Assembly: GCA_910584215.1 (NCBI GenBank)
Contig: CAJTYI010000092.1
Coordinates: 1 to 11,867 of the forward strand
Origin: an uncultured Roseburia sp.
GTDB taxonomy: Bacteria; Bacillota; Clostridia; Lachnospirales; Lachnospiraceae
Direction: 5' to 3'
DNA length: 11,867 nucleotides
The notes below the pieces were generated by a model. That model was not told the DNA's origin. It saw only the letters and a list, made by a program, of their open reading frames with translations, and searched no databases. Below are positions 1 through 6,275 of this stretch, one piece after another. Both the position numbers and the translations under genes were made by a program. How positions within the stretch are numbered: position 1 is the first letter of the stretch; each line of letters opens with the position of its first letter.

Positions 1-1
1 T

Positions 2-1444
2 CTTGTGCTGCTGCCGGAGGATGCAGCCAACCATATAGCGGTCGTGGATAAGGCAAAACCGGAGGTTGGCGACGTCAAACCGGAAGCTGCTGCGGCTGGA
101 AAACCGGTTGTGGACAGGGAGAAACCGGAGGCCGGTGACAGATCACGCGGCGAAATAGAGCGTGAGCAGCCGGCAGGCGATGCAGCGGGGGAACAGTCGA
201 ACGCTTCTAAGAAATGGCGAAGCGGCTTTGTGGCACAAACTGCTGCGTGCGGCCTTGCCGTCGATATCGGCACCACGACACTCGTGATGGCACTGTATGA
301 ATTGTCTGCGGGCAGACAGCTCGGCGTCAGAGCATCCGTCAATCACCAGCGGGCATATGGCGCGGATGTGCTTGCCAGAATTACGGCGGCCAGCCAGGGG
401 CGCGCGGGAATGCTTAAGAAAACGATACAAAATGATCTGCGCCAGATGGTGATTGTTCTGCTGCAGCAGTGCCGGGTCTCGCCGTCGCAGGTGCGGCATA
501 TGGTGATAGCCGCAAATACGACGATGTGCCATCTTCTGTTGGGATACGATACGGCAGCGCTGGGCAGCGCTCCGTTTACGCCGGTCAATATCGGATGGAT
601 TGAGCGCTCTTATGCGGAGGTTTTTGGGAGCACGGAGATATCGGCGCCCGTCACCATCCTGCCGGGCATCAGCGCGTTTGTGGGGGCGGATATCGTCGCC
701 GGCATCTACGCCTGCGGTATGGCAGAGCGAAAGGAGAGCGCCTTATTTCTGGATGTGGGCACAAACGGAGAGATGGCAGCCGGCGGCAGCGACGGTATTT
801 TTGTGACCTCCACCGCCGCCGGTCCGGTATTTGAGGGCGGCGGCATCGCAAACGGGATGCCGGGTGTGCCGGGGGCCGTGAGCCATCTGACGCTGACGGC
901 GGACGGAGAGATTGAGCGCATAGAGACGATCGGTGATAAGGCTCCGATTGGACTTTGCGGCAGCGGCATTGTAGATTTTGTCGGAGAGCTGGTGAGACAT
1001 CGCCTGGTGGACGAAAACGGCACGCTGCAGGAACCGTGGTTTTTGGATGGCATTCCGGCGGGGGAGCCAAAGCTTCGCCTCTATCAGAAGGATATAAGAG
1101 AATTTCAGATGGGAAAAGCCGCGATCCGCGCGGGGATCGACCGGTTGACTGCACACGCGCAGGCATCGGGAGCGGTAATCGATCGGATTTACCTGGCCGG
1201 CGGTTTCGGATATGGGCTTTCGGCAGAGAGCGCCATCCGAACCGGCTTATTTCCGGCCGATTTTGCGGGCAGAGTGCGTGTGCTTGGAAACAGTGCGCTT
1301 GCAGGGGCGGCGCGCTATCTGCTGGAGAGGGAGGATGACAAAGTAAATCGGATACTAAGGCTTGCGGAAAGCATAAATCTGGCCGAGGAACCAGGATTTT
1401 ATGACCGCTATGTAGCCGCAATGCAGTTTGAGGGTCTTGATTAA
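2..1444 (+). CDS. RACo-like ASKHA-domain protein (reductive activator of corrinoid proteins), 5' end missing
   Basis: The reading frame is open to the left edge, so this is the C-terminal part of a longer protein; the GTG at 5 is unlikely to be the start. The family uses an N-terminal 2Fe-2S ferredoxin domain and a C-terminal ATP-binding ASKHA domain to reduce inactive Co(II) corrinoid in methyltransferases or corrinoid proteins. Only the last residues of a possible ferredoxin domain (LVLLPED) remain. A charged, repetitive linker follows to about residue 72 (counted from position 5). The ASKHA domain shows phosphate-binding motifs VDIGTTT (about 86-92) and LDVGTNGEMA, then GLCGSGIVD and the late YLAGGFGYG. 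These motifs make the family call firm. The corrinoid partner cannot be named, because no methyltransferase is in view. No terminator separates it from greA 85 bases downstream. Confidence 0.85.
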   Translation, partial: LVLLPEDAANHIAVVDKAKPEVGDVKPEAAAAGKPVVDREKPEAGDRSRGEIEREQPAGDAAGEQSNASKKWRSGFVAQTAACGLAVDIGTTTLVMALYELSAGRQLGVRASVNHQRAYGADVLARITAASQGRAGMLKKTIQNDLRQMVIVLLQQCRVSPSQVRHMVIAANTTMCHLLLGYDTAALGSAPFTPVNIGWIERSYAEVFGSTEISAPVTILPGISAFVGADIVAGIYACGMAERKESALFLDVGTNGEMAAGGSDGIFVTSTAAGPVFEGGGIANGMPGVPGAVSHLTLTADGEIERIETIGDKAPIGLCGSGIVDFVGELVRHRLVDENGTLQEPWFLDGIPAGEPKLRLYQKDIREFQMGKAAIRAGIDRLTAHAQASGAVIDRIYLAGGFGYGLSAESAIRTGLFPADFAGRVRVLGNSALAGAARYLLEREDDKVNRILRLAESINLAEEPGFYDRYVAAMQFEGLD

Positions 1445-1529
1445 TAACGATGGGAAAGAACAGGATGCGGGCAATGGGACACTGTCCGCCTGACAAAGTG
1501 CCGTTTGCGCGGCGGAATGAGAGGAAATT

Positions 1530-2033
1530 ATGTACGACCAATTGACAGAACAGGATATCCAAAAAATGAAGGAGGAAATCGAGTACCGCAAGCTGGTAGT
1601 GCGCAAAAATGCTTTGGAGGCTGTGAAAGAGGCGCGGGCACACGGAGATTTGAGTGAAAATTTTGAGTACCATGCGGCGAAGAAGGACAAGAATCAAAAT
1701 GAGAGCCGCATCCGCTACCTCGAGAAAATGATTCGCACCGCCAAAGTGATTTCCACGGATTCGGCGGACGACGAGGTGGGGATGAACAATACGGTCACGG
1801 TTTACTTCGAGGAGGATGACGAGGAGGAAGTGTACCGCATTGTCACGACTATCCGCGGCAATTCCCTAAAGAATCTTATCAGCAACGAATCGCCGCTTGG
1901 GAAAGCTTTGATGGGACATAAAGTCGGCGAGCGCGTGGAGGTGGTCGTAGACGACAGTTACAGCTATTTTGTGCAGATCAGAAAAATTGAAAATACCGTG
2001 GACGAGGGCGAAGATCAGATTCGGAAATTTTAA
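1530..2033 (+). CDS. greA: Transcription elongation factor GreA
   Basis: GreA binds in the secondary channel of RNA polymerase and stimulates cleavage of the nascent RNA in backtracked complexes, letting elongation resume. The 167-residue product has the usual family length (E. coli GreA is about 158). The N-terminal antiparallel coiled coil covers about residues 1-75. Its tip carries the signature ARAHGDLSENFEYHAAK, in which Asp40 and Glu43 correspond to the acidic pair that helps coordinate the catalytic Mg2+. The C-terminal FKBP-like domain includes SPLGKALMGHKVGE. It has an unusually acidic strand (EEDDEEEVY, about 97-105). The ATG at 1530 is preceded by GAGAGGAA at a suitable distance. 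The next gene is 55 bases downstream, with a small hairpin in the gap. Confidence 0.96.
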   Translation: MYDQLTEQDIQKMKEEIEYRKLVVRKNALEAVKEARAHGDLSENFEYHAAKKDKNQNESRIRYLEKMIRTAKVISTDSADDEVGMNNTVTVYFEEDDEEEVYRIVTTIRGNSLKNLISNESPLGKALMGHKVGERVEVVVDDSYSYFVQIRKIENTVDEGEDQIRKF

Positions 2034-2044
2034 TTAAAAATTGA

Positions 2045-2065
2045 TCTGCGGCATTCGTCCGCAGA
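2045..2065. other. Short hairpin between greA and the phosphatase gene
   Basis: TCTGCGG (2045-2051) and CCGCAGA (2059-2065) form a perfect 7-bp stem with a 7-base loop. No T-run follows on the plus strand, so it is not a standard terminator for greA. It may be a processing or stability element, or a weak terminator, and it sits just upstream of the ribosome binding site of the next gene. Confidence 0.4.
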
Positions 2066-2088
2066 AAATAGAAAGGCAGGGAATACGA

Positions 2089-2820
2089 ATGAGATTATTG
2101 ATAATACGCCACGCGGAACCTGATTATACGATTGATTCTTTGACAGAGAAAGGCTGGCGGGAGGCAAAGCTTTTGGCAGAGCGCATCGCAAAGATTCCGG
2201 TCCGTGCATTTTATGTTTCTCCGCTGGGGCGGGCGAGGGATACGGCTTCTTTGACATTAAAAAAGATGGGGCGCACGGCCGTGGAATGTGAATGGCTAAA
2301 AGAGTTTTGCCCGGAAATTAACCGGCCGGATATTACCGACCGGAAAAAGTGCGCGTGGGACTGGCTGCCGCAGGACTGGACCGGGGAGGAGGACTTTTTT
2401 CGCCGCGATCTGTGGGCATTGAACTCTGTTATGCAGGAGGGGAGCGTCAGGGAAGAATATCAGCGGGTGATCGCGCATTTTGACGCTCTGTTGGGGGAGC
2501 ACGGCTATGAGCGGGAAAAAGAATATTATCGGGTGCGTCAGGCAAACCGGGATACGATTGTATTTTTCTGCCATTTTGGGTTAGAATGTGTACTGCTGAG
2601 CCGATTGATGAATGTCTCGCCGATGATATTGTGGCATCATTTCTGCGCGGCGCCTTCCTCCGTCACAACGGTCTATACGGAGGAGCGCAGGCGTGGCATA
2701 GCCTCGTTCCGGGCGGCGTCGTTCGGCGATATATCCCATTTGTATGCCGGCGGGGAGCAGCCTTCGTTCGCGGCGCGGTTTTGCGAGACATTTGACTGTG
2801 AAGACGAGCGTCATGACTAA
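2089..2820 (+). CDS. Histidine phosphatase family protein (phosphoglycerate mutase-like)
   Basis: This 243-residue protein belongs to the histidine phosphatase superfamily, in which a histidine in an RHG/RHA motif is transiently phosphorylated. The motif is at the N-terminus as IIRHAEPDY, with Arg7 and His8. SPLGRARDTA (around residue 57) supplies the second conserved arginine region. The later catalytic histidine is His162 in FFCHFGLEC. The ATG at 2089 is preferred over the upstream in-frame TTG at 2041, because it places RHA at the expected distance from the N-terminus and has GAAAGGCAGGG in front. Substrate cannot be read from sequence: members include cofactor-dependent phosphoglycerate mutases, cobalamin-pathway phosphatases and broad-specificity phosphatases. 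It ends 28 bases from the convergent AraC-type gene. Confidence 0.88.
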   Translation: MRLLIIRHAEPDYTIDSLTEKGWREAKLLAERIAKIPVRAFYVSPLGRARDTASLTLKKMGRTAVECEWLKEFCPEINRPDITDRKKCAWDWLPQDWTGEEDFFRRDLWALNSVMQEGSVREEYQRVIAHFDALLGEHGYEREKEYYRVRQANRDTIVFFCHFGLECVLLSRLMNVSPMILWHHFCAAPSSVTTVYTEERRRGIASFRAASFGDISHLYAGGEQPSFAARFCETFDCEDERHD

Positions 2821-2848
2821 GCGCAGCCTACGTTTGCGTTTGTAAATT

Positions 2849-3688
2849 TTAGGAGGATTTGTGTTTGTTCGCTTCTCTGTACTGCTTGGGCGAGATGCCT
2901 TTTTGTTTGTGGAACGTCTTGGAAAAATAGAGGCTGTTGTCAAAGCCAAGGGAGTTTGCAATCGCCGTGACGGACAGCTGTGAGTGCTCTAACAGATAGC
3001 AGGCCTGTTTCATGCGAAAGTCTGTCAGGTATTCTTTGGGCGACTGGTGCAGTACGGTTTCAAACGATCGGAAGAGATGGCTGCGGCTCACACCCACATA
3101 ATCCGCAATATCCTCCACGGTGATCGCATAGGAATAATTGGCCGAGATATATTCGATGCCTTTTTGCACATAGTTGTTGGCGGAGTCCTGGGAATCATTG
3201 CGGTTGGAGCCATGCATAAAAAGAGCCAGCATCGTGTAGAGATGCCCGGTCATTTCCACGGCGTGTTGAAACTCGTTGCCGCGGGCGTCGTAAATATGCA
3301 GAATCTGCCGGCGGATGGATTCGCCCATCGGGGTGTTTTGGATACAGGGATGATCAGGAGAAAAGTCTGTGGCAGTCAGTATCATCGAGGCGTCGCTGCC
3401 CGTAAAGCCGACCCACGCATATTCCCACGGGTCGCCGCCGTCGGCGTAGTAGACGACTTCTAAGTTGGGGTAAACCAGAAATGTATCACCCTCGTGCAGG
3501 GCGTAAGTCTGTCGGTTGACGCGGTAAAAACCGCTCCCGGATATCACATAGTGTATCAGGTAGTGGTCGCGGATGCCGGGTCCCCACTGGTAGTGCGGTT
3601 CACATTTTTGGAAGCCGACGTTGTAGACGGAGAGAGAAACCAGTTCCTTGCGGGTGACGATGTAGGAGTTTTTATAATTATCGTGCAT
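2849..3688 (-). CDS. AraC-family transcriptional regulator with cupin-type sensor domain
   Basis: A 279-residue regulator. Residues about 15-150 form the AraC-type sugar-binding/cupin domain, recognisable from IHYVISGSGFYRVN, the LHEGDTFLVYPN strand turn and WEYAWVGFTG. This layout is common in Firmicute regulators of oligosaccharide use. The last 100 residues carry two helix-turn-helix motifs: VEDIADYVGVSRSHLFRSF, then LSVTAIANSLGFDNSLYFSK, ending with the family signature KGISPKQYR. The ATG (complement of 3686-3688) has GAGGT upstream at good spacing. It is transcribed away from the ArsC/Spx-like gene and galE, and no sugar transport or hydrolase gene is adjacent in the window, so its target is unknown. 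A predicted promoter and paired direct repeats lie in the upstream region. Confidence 0.93.
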   Translation of the reverse strand: MHDNYKNSYIVTRKELVSLSVYNVGFQKCEPHYQWGPGIRDHYLIHYVISGSGFYRVNRQTYALHEGDTFLVYPNLEVVYYADGGDPWEYAWVGFTGSDASMILTATDFSPDHPCIQNTPMGESIRRQILHIYDARGNEFQHAVEMTGHLYTMLALFMHGSNRNDSQDSANNYVQKGIEYISANYSYAITVEDIADYVGVSRSHLFRSFETVLHQSPKEYLTDFRMKQACYLLEHSQLSVTAIANSLGFDNSLYFSKTFHKQKGISPKQYREANKHKSS

Positions 3689-3717
3689 ATGGACCTCGTT
3701 TCGTGATGATTTGGCGC

Positions 3718-3791
3718 GGTAAGGGATTTTTTATGATGTTATGCGATACTTTGCACCATTTCCGCGGCGATTGGCAGGGAGGTAAGGGATT
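3718..3791. repeat. 11-base direct repeat pair, 63 bases apart
   Basis: GGTAAGGGATT occurs at 3718-3728 and again, identical, at 3781-3791. The period of 63 bases is six turns of B-DNA at 10.5 bases per turn, so both copies face the same side of the helix. Both fall inside the predicted leader of the araC-type gene. AraC-family proteins commonly bind direct repeats, so autoregulation is a reasonable inference, unproven. Confidence 0.5.
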
Positions 3792-3803
3792 GGTAAACAT
3801 GAA

Positions 3804-3818
3804 TTATAAATATTATAA
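3804..3818. promoter_or_regulatory. PerR/Fur-type operator candidate
   Basis: TTATAAATATTATAA matches the B. subtilis Per box TTATAATNATTATAA at all but one specified base. It lies at the centre of a longer perfect 8-bp inverted repeat, AATTATAA/TTATAATT with a 3-base spacer (3802-3820). The region is AT-rich, so a chance match cannot be excluded. Confidence 0.4.
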
Positions 3819-3840
3819 TTTGTGTGCTCAGATAATGCAA
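3812..3840 (-). promoter_or_regulatory. Predicted promoter of the araC-type gene
   Basis: Read on the minus strand: TTGCAT (complement of 3835-3840) as a weak -35, 17 bases, then a perfect TATAAT (complement of 3812-3817) as the -10. Transcription would begin near 3805, giving a leader of about 117 bases. The -10 lies within the Per-like box and the -35 within the 20-base repeat, so either element could control this promoter. Confidence 0.5.
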
Positions 3841-3851
3841 CATAATCGCAT
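3832..3851. repeat. 20-base regulatory repeat, copy 1
   Basis: ATAATGCAACATAATCGCAT matches 18 of 20 bases with copy 2 at 4430-4449. The core is an imperfect dyad, TGCAA-CATAA-TCGCA, with one mismatch between the arms. It overlaps the predicted -35 of the araC-type gene. It is likely an operator for an unidentified regulator. Confidence 0.5.
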
Positions 3852-4057
3852 GTAGTTTTAGACAATATTTTTGTGACGCAATTTTCCCGCAAACCCGCGT
3901 GACGTTTGGCGATAAAAACGTTATAGTATCGTTAATTTGTCGCCGCCTTGTGTGCAGTTTATTTTGCGGTCAAAGCGCGGACACAGACAAAAAATGTTTT
4001 ACAAAAAATGTAAATATATAAGAATCGAAAACAGAATTGGAAAGGAGGGCTTAGCCC

Positions 4058-4411
4058 ATGCAATGTCTATTTGTAGAATACCCTGCGTGCAGTACCTGTA
4101 AGAGAGCCAAAAAATGGTTGGAGCAGCGCGGTGTGACATTTACGGACCGCAATATCAAAGAATCGAACCCTGCGAAAGAAGAGCTGAAAGAATGGCACGA
4201 AAAAAGCGGGTTGGATATCAAACGTTTTTTCAATACCAGCGGTACGCTGTACAGGGAAATGAAATTGAAAGACCGTCTGCCGAATCTGTCATTGGAAGAA
4301 AAATATGACTTGCTCTCTGCCGACGGGATGCTGGTGAAACGACCGATTTTGGTGACGGAAAAAGGCATTACAACCGGATTTAAGGAGGAAGAGTGGGAGA
4401 AATTGTTGTAA
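4058..4411 (+). CDS. ArsC/Spx-family thioredoxin-fold protein
   Basis: A 117-residue protein of the ArsC/Spx/YffB family, which has a thioredoxin-like fold. It has the N-terminal redox motif Cys11-Ser-Thr-Cys14 in EYPACSTCKRAKKWLE, followed by FNTSGTLYRE, the SADGMLVKRPILV block with Arg95, and a C-terminal GFKEEEWEKLL. Family members include glutaredoxin-dependent arsenate reductases and Spx, which binds the RNA polymerase alpha subunit and acts as a disulfide-sensing regulator. The CxxC motif fits a redox-active or Spx/MgsR-like role. No arsenic genes are nearby, so arsenate reduction should not be assumed. A very strong SD, AAAGGAGG, lies 9 bases before the ATG and abuts the dyad GGGCTTAGCCC. 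galE lies 135 bases downstream, with its own predicted promoter. Confidence 0.88.
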   Translation: MQCLFVEYPACSTCKRAKKWLEQRGVTFTDRNIKESNPAKEELKEWHEKSGLDIKRFFNTSGTLYREMKLKDRLPNLSLEEKYDLLSADGMLVKRPILVTEKGITTGFKEEEWEKLL

Positions 4412-4424
4412 ACGAGCCGGTAAT

Positions 4425-4454
4425 TTGCAATAGTGCAACATAATTGCATATAAA
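4425..4454 (+). promoter_or_regulatory. Predicted galE promoter with embedded dyad operator
   Basis: TTGCAA (4425-4430), an 18-base spacer and TATAAA (4449-4454) form a plausible sigma-A promoter, with a start near 4461 and a leader of about 86 bases. The spacer is almost filled by copy 2 of the 20-base repeat. This is a typical position for a repressor site. Confidence 0.5.
4430..4449. repeat. 20-base regulatory repeat, copy 2
   Basis: ATAGTGCAACATAATTGCAT. Its core, TGCAA-CATAA-TTGCA, is a perfect 5-bp inverted repeat with a 5-base spacer. It matches copy 1 (3832-3851) at 18 of 20 bases, although the two lie 598 bases apart on opposite sides of a gene with no other sequence in common between the flanks. 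Confidence 0.55.
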
Positions 4455-4546
4455 TTATACATTTTCAAATGTACAATTCCATGGATTTCATTTATGATAA
4501 GAGCGACCAATCAAAAAGAGAGCAAAAACGGAAAGGTGGGAATATC

Positions 4547-5563
4547 ATGGCTATTTTAGTTACAGGCGGCGCCGGTTATATCGGCAGCCACACATGTGTG
4601 GAGTTATTGAACGCGGGATATGAGGTTGTCGTTTTGGATAATCTTTGTAATTCTTCCGAGAAGTCCTTAGAGCGCGTCAAAGCGATCACCGGAAAAGAGG
4701 CAACATTTTATCAGGGAGATATCTTAGACCGCGGCATCTTAAATAAGATTTTTGCGGAGCAAAAGATTGACAGCTGTATTCATTTTGCGGGGTTAAAGGC
4801 TGTGGGTGAGTCGGTGGAGAAACCCTGGGAGTATTATAATAACAATATAGCAGGCACATTGACGCTGGTGGATGTTATGCGTCAAAACGGCTGTAAAAAT
4901 ATTATCTTCTCCTCCTCCGCTACCGTGTACGGCGACCCGGCGCAGATTCCGATTACGGAAGAGTGTCCCAAAGGACAGTGTACAAATCCTTACGGCTGGA
5001 CGAAGTCCATGTTAGAGCAGGTACTTTCCGATGTTCAGAAAGCTGACCCGGAGTGGAACGTTATCCTGCTTCGCTATTTTAACCCGATCGGCGCCCACAA
5101 GAGCGGTACGATGGGTGAGAATCCCAACGGTATCCCCAACAATCTCATGCCGTATGTCACCCAGGTGGCTGTCGGCAAGTTAAAAGAGCTTGGCGTGTTC
5201 GGCGATGATTACGATACCCCGGACGGCACAGGCGTCCGCGATTATATCCATGTGGTGGACTTAGCAGTCGGCCATGTAAAAGCATTAAAGAAGATCGAGG
5301 AGAAGGCGGGGCTTTGTATTTATAATCTCGGAACCGGCCACGGTTACAGTGTGCTCGATATCGTTAAGAATTTTGAGGAAGCCAACGGCTTAAAGATTCC
5401 TTATGTGATAAAGCCAAGGCGCGCCGGAGATATTGCCACCTGCTACTGCGACCCGTCGAAGGCCGAGAGAGAGCTTGGCTGGAGCGCGCAGTATGGTATC
5501 CGTGAAATGTGCGAGGATTCCTGGAGATGGCAGAAAAATAATCCCAATGGGTATGAGGAATAA
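4547..5563 (+). CDS. galE: UDP-glucose 4-epimerase GalE
   Basis: GalE interconverts UDP-glucose and UDP-galactose through an NAD+-bound 4-keto intermediate. It links galactose use by the Leloir pathway with supply of UDP-galactose for surface polysaccharides. The 338-residue product is the same length as E. coli GalE. It is an extended short-chain dehydrogenase: the Rossmann motif is GGAGYIGSH (7-15), SSSATVYG holds the catalytic serine near 124, and Tyr149 with Lys153 in NPYGWTKS form the YxxxK pair, the same numbers as in E. coli. The ATG at 4547 is chosen because the fold begins at once and AAAGGTGGG precedes it; upstream in-frame ATGs would add 22-26 residues unlike the family. No other gal gene is adjacent, so it appears to be a housekeeping or polysaccharide-linked copy. 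Confidence 0.96.
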   Translation: MAILVTGGAGYIGSHTCVELLNAGYEVVVLDNLCNSSEKSLERVKAITGKEATFYQGDILDRGILNKIFAEQKIDSCIHFAGLKAVGESVEKPWEYYNNNIAGTLTLVDVMRQNGCKNIIFSSSATVYGDPAQIPITEECPKGQCTNPYGWTKSMLEQVLSDVQKADPEWNVILLRYFNPIGAHKSGTMGENPNGIPNNLMPYVTQVAVGKLKELGVFGDDYDTPDGTGVRDYIHVVDLAVGHVKALKKIEEKAGLCIYNLGTGHGYSVLDIVKNFEEANGLKIPYVIKPRRAGDIATCYCDPSKAERELGWSAQYGIREMCEDSWRWQKNNPNGYEE

Positions 5564-5679
5564 AGGACAGACATTGTTCTTTACATGCTAAAAAGTGTAA
5601 AAACCTATGTTAGGTATTCATTTAACAGAGATTGACAAAATCAAAGAGTAGCAGCGTTTTTATATGAAACGGCAGTGAT

Positions 5680-5729
5680 AAACAAGGTGCAGCGCCCTTA
5701 TCAGATAAGGAGGCGCAGCACCTTGTTTT
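5680..5729 (+). terminator. Long hairpin, probable galE terminator
   Basis: An 11-bp perfect outer stem, AAACAAGGTGC (5680-5690) with GCACCTTGTTT (5718-5728), continues through an A/A mismatch into GCGCC/GGCGC and then CTTATC/GATAAG at the tip. The flanks are T-rich on the plus strand and A-rich upstream, so it could stop transcription from either side. It lies 116 bases after galE. A perfect TTGACA at 5632 lies just upstream, but without a correctly spaced -10. Confidence 0.65.
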
Positions 5730-5786
5730 ACACAAATTCGTACAGATAGAAAGGTGCGGCTGAATTTTTTGTGCGCCGATCCACAA

Positions 5787-5819
5787 TAAAAATAGCAGAA
5801 AACATTCGTTTTCTGCTAT
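5787..5819 (-). terminator. Rho-independent terminator of tRNA-Glu
   Basis: On the minus strand, a perfect 12-bp stem (plus-strand arms ATAGCAGAAAAC at 5792-5803 and GTTTTCTGCTAT at 5808-5819) with a 4-base loop is followed by TTTTATT. It begins 29 bases after the tRNA 3' end, in the right orientation. Confidence 0.85.
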
Positions 5820-5848
5820 CAGGGTTGGGCTATTCTCTAAAGAATAAG

Positions 5849-5920
5849 CAGTTCCTAGGGGAATCGAACCCCTGTTTCCGCCGTGAGAGGGCGGCGTCTT
5901 AACCGCTTGACCAAGGAACC
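5849..5920 (-). tRNA. tRNA-Glu (anticodon CTC)
   Basis: Read on the minus strand, the gene starts GGTTCCTTGGTCAAGCGG. Acceptor arms GGTTCCT and AGGAACT pair, with a G-U wobble at the 1-72 pair. The anticodon stem CCGCC/GGCGG encloses the loop CTCTCAC, giving anticodon CTC, which reads GAG (glutamate). The T arm is AGGGG-TTCGATT-CCCCT. The discriminator base is G, as usual for tRNA-Glu. CCA is not encoded and would be added after transcription. It is a lone tRNA with its own promoter and terminator. Confidence 0.95.
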
Positions 5921-5931
5921 GGACAAGTGAT

Positions 5932-5960
5932 ACTATATCACGTCTCTTGATAAAATGCAA
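5932..5960 (-). promoter_or_regulatory. Promoter of tRNA-Glu
   Basis: On the minus strand, TTGCAT (complement of 5955-5960), a 17-base spacer and TATAGT (complement of 5932-5937) lie 11 bases before the tRNA. Directly upstream (plus 5961-5995) is a run of A and T tracts that resembles an UP element, as expected for a strong stable-RNA promoter. Confidence 0.7.
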
Positions 5961-6275
5961 GTACTTTTACAAAATTTTACAAAAAAATTTTATCTATCAT
6001 TCGATCACCAGCATTTGCCCATTTTTCGCAGAAAAATAGAGCTTTTGGAAATTTCTGTAGCATTTCACAGCGAAATATGATAGGTTAATATTAGGTAGGA
6101 AACAACGTAAATATTTTCCTTATAGCGTTTCCTGCGCCGATTTTGCTACGTGTAAACGCAGAAATTGTCATACAAAATCGAGCGTGTCCTCCCAGAGTAT
6201 AGTCATAGAAGGCACATGTGTTTGTCGGTTATGATGGGGGATTGGGGTTATAACGGGCGCGGAATGGAGATAGAG
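5961..6275. other. Leader region upstream of the HD-GYP/chaperone operon
   Basis: With the tRNA promoter, this makes a 355-base stretch without a coding gene. The first 35 bases serve the tRNA promoter. TTTCGC (6024-6029) and GCGAAA (6070-6075) are inverted, with CAGAAA/TTTCTG nested inside, so the RNA could fold. A weak promoter candidate is TTAATA (6085), 17 bases, TAAATA (6108). I see no known riboswitch. The open frame upstream of 6276 lacks a credible ribosome binding site and looks non-coding. Confidence 0.4.

Larger units (their letters stand above)
3689..4057. promoter_or_regulatory. Divergent intergenic control region between the araC-type and ArsC/Spx-like genes
   Basis: This 369-base non-coding stretch separates two divergent genes. 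It holds a good minus-strand promoter (3812-3840), a near-consensus Per-type box (3804-3818), one copy of a 20-base repeat (3832-3851), an 11-base direct repeat (3718-3728 and 3781-3791), and the inverted repeat TTTACA/TGTAAA (3998-4003 and 4009-4014). For the plus-strand gene the best promoter I can offer is weak: TGACGT at 3900, 16 bases, TATAGT at 3922. The SD AAAGGAGG is at 4041-4048. Confidence 0.6.

Noticed and set aside
669..1697. A 342-residue minus-strand open frame
   Set aside because: It overlies the RACo-like gene and the start of greA, both clearly real; the product is low-complexity Pro/Arg/Ser-rich and matches no family.
4058..4411. Arsenate resistance function
   Set aside because: The family also includes Spx-type regulators, and no ars genes are nearby; only the family level is supported.
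4469..4546. N-terminal extension of GalE from the ATG at 4469
   Set aside because: The added 26 residues are unlike the family, the SD is next to 4547, and starting there gives the exact usual length and catalytic residue numbers.
5622..5960. A 112-residue minus-strand open frame across the tRNA
   Set aside because: Its middle is simply translated tRNA-Glu, a known false protein pattern, and the rest covers two hairpin terminators.
6108..6143. Flagellar-type (sigma-D) promoter: TAAA at 6108 and GCCGATTT at 6136
   Set aside because: The spacing is 24 bases instead of about 15, so the match is probably chance.
5961..6275. A c-di-GMP riboswitch ahead of the HD-GYP gene
   Set aside because: I looked for the conserved GEMM core patterns and did not find them.
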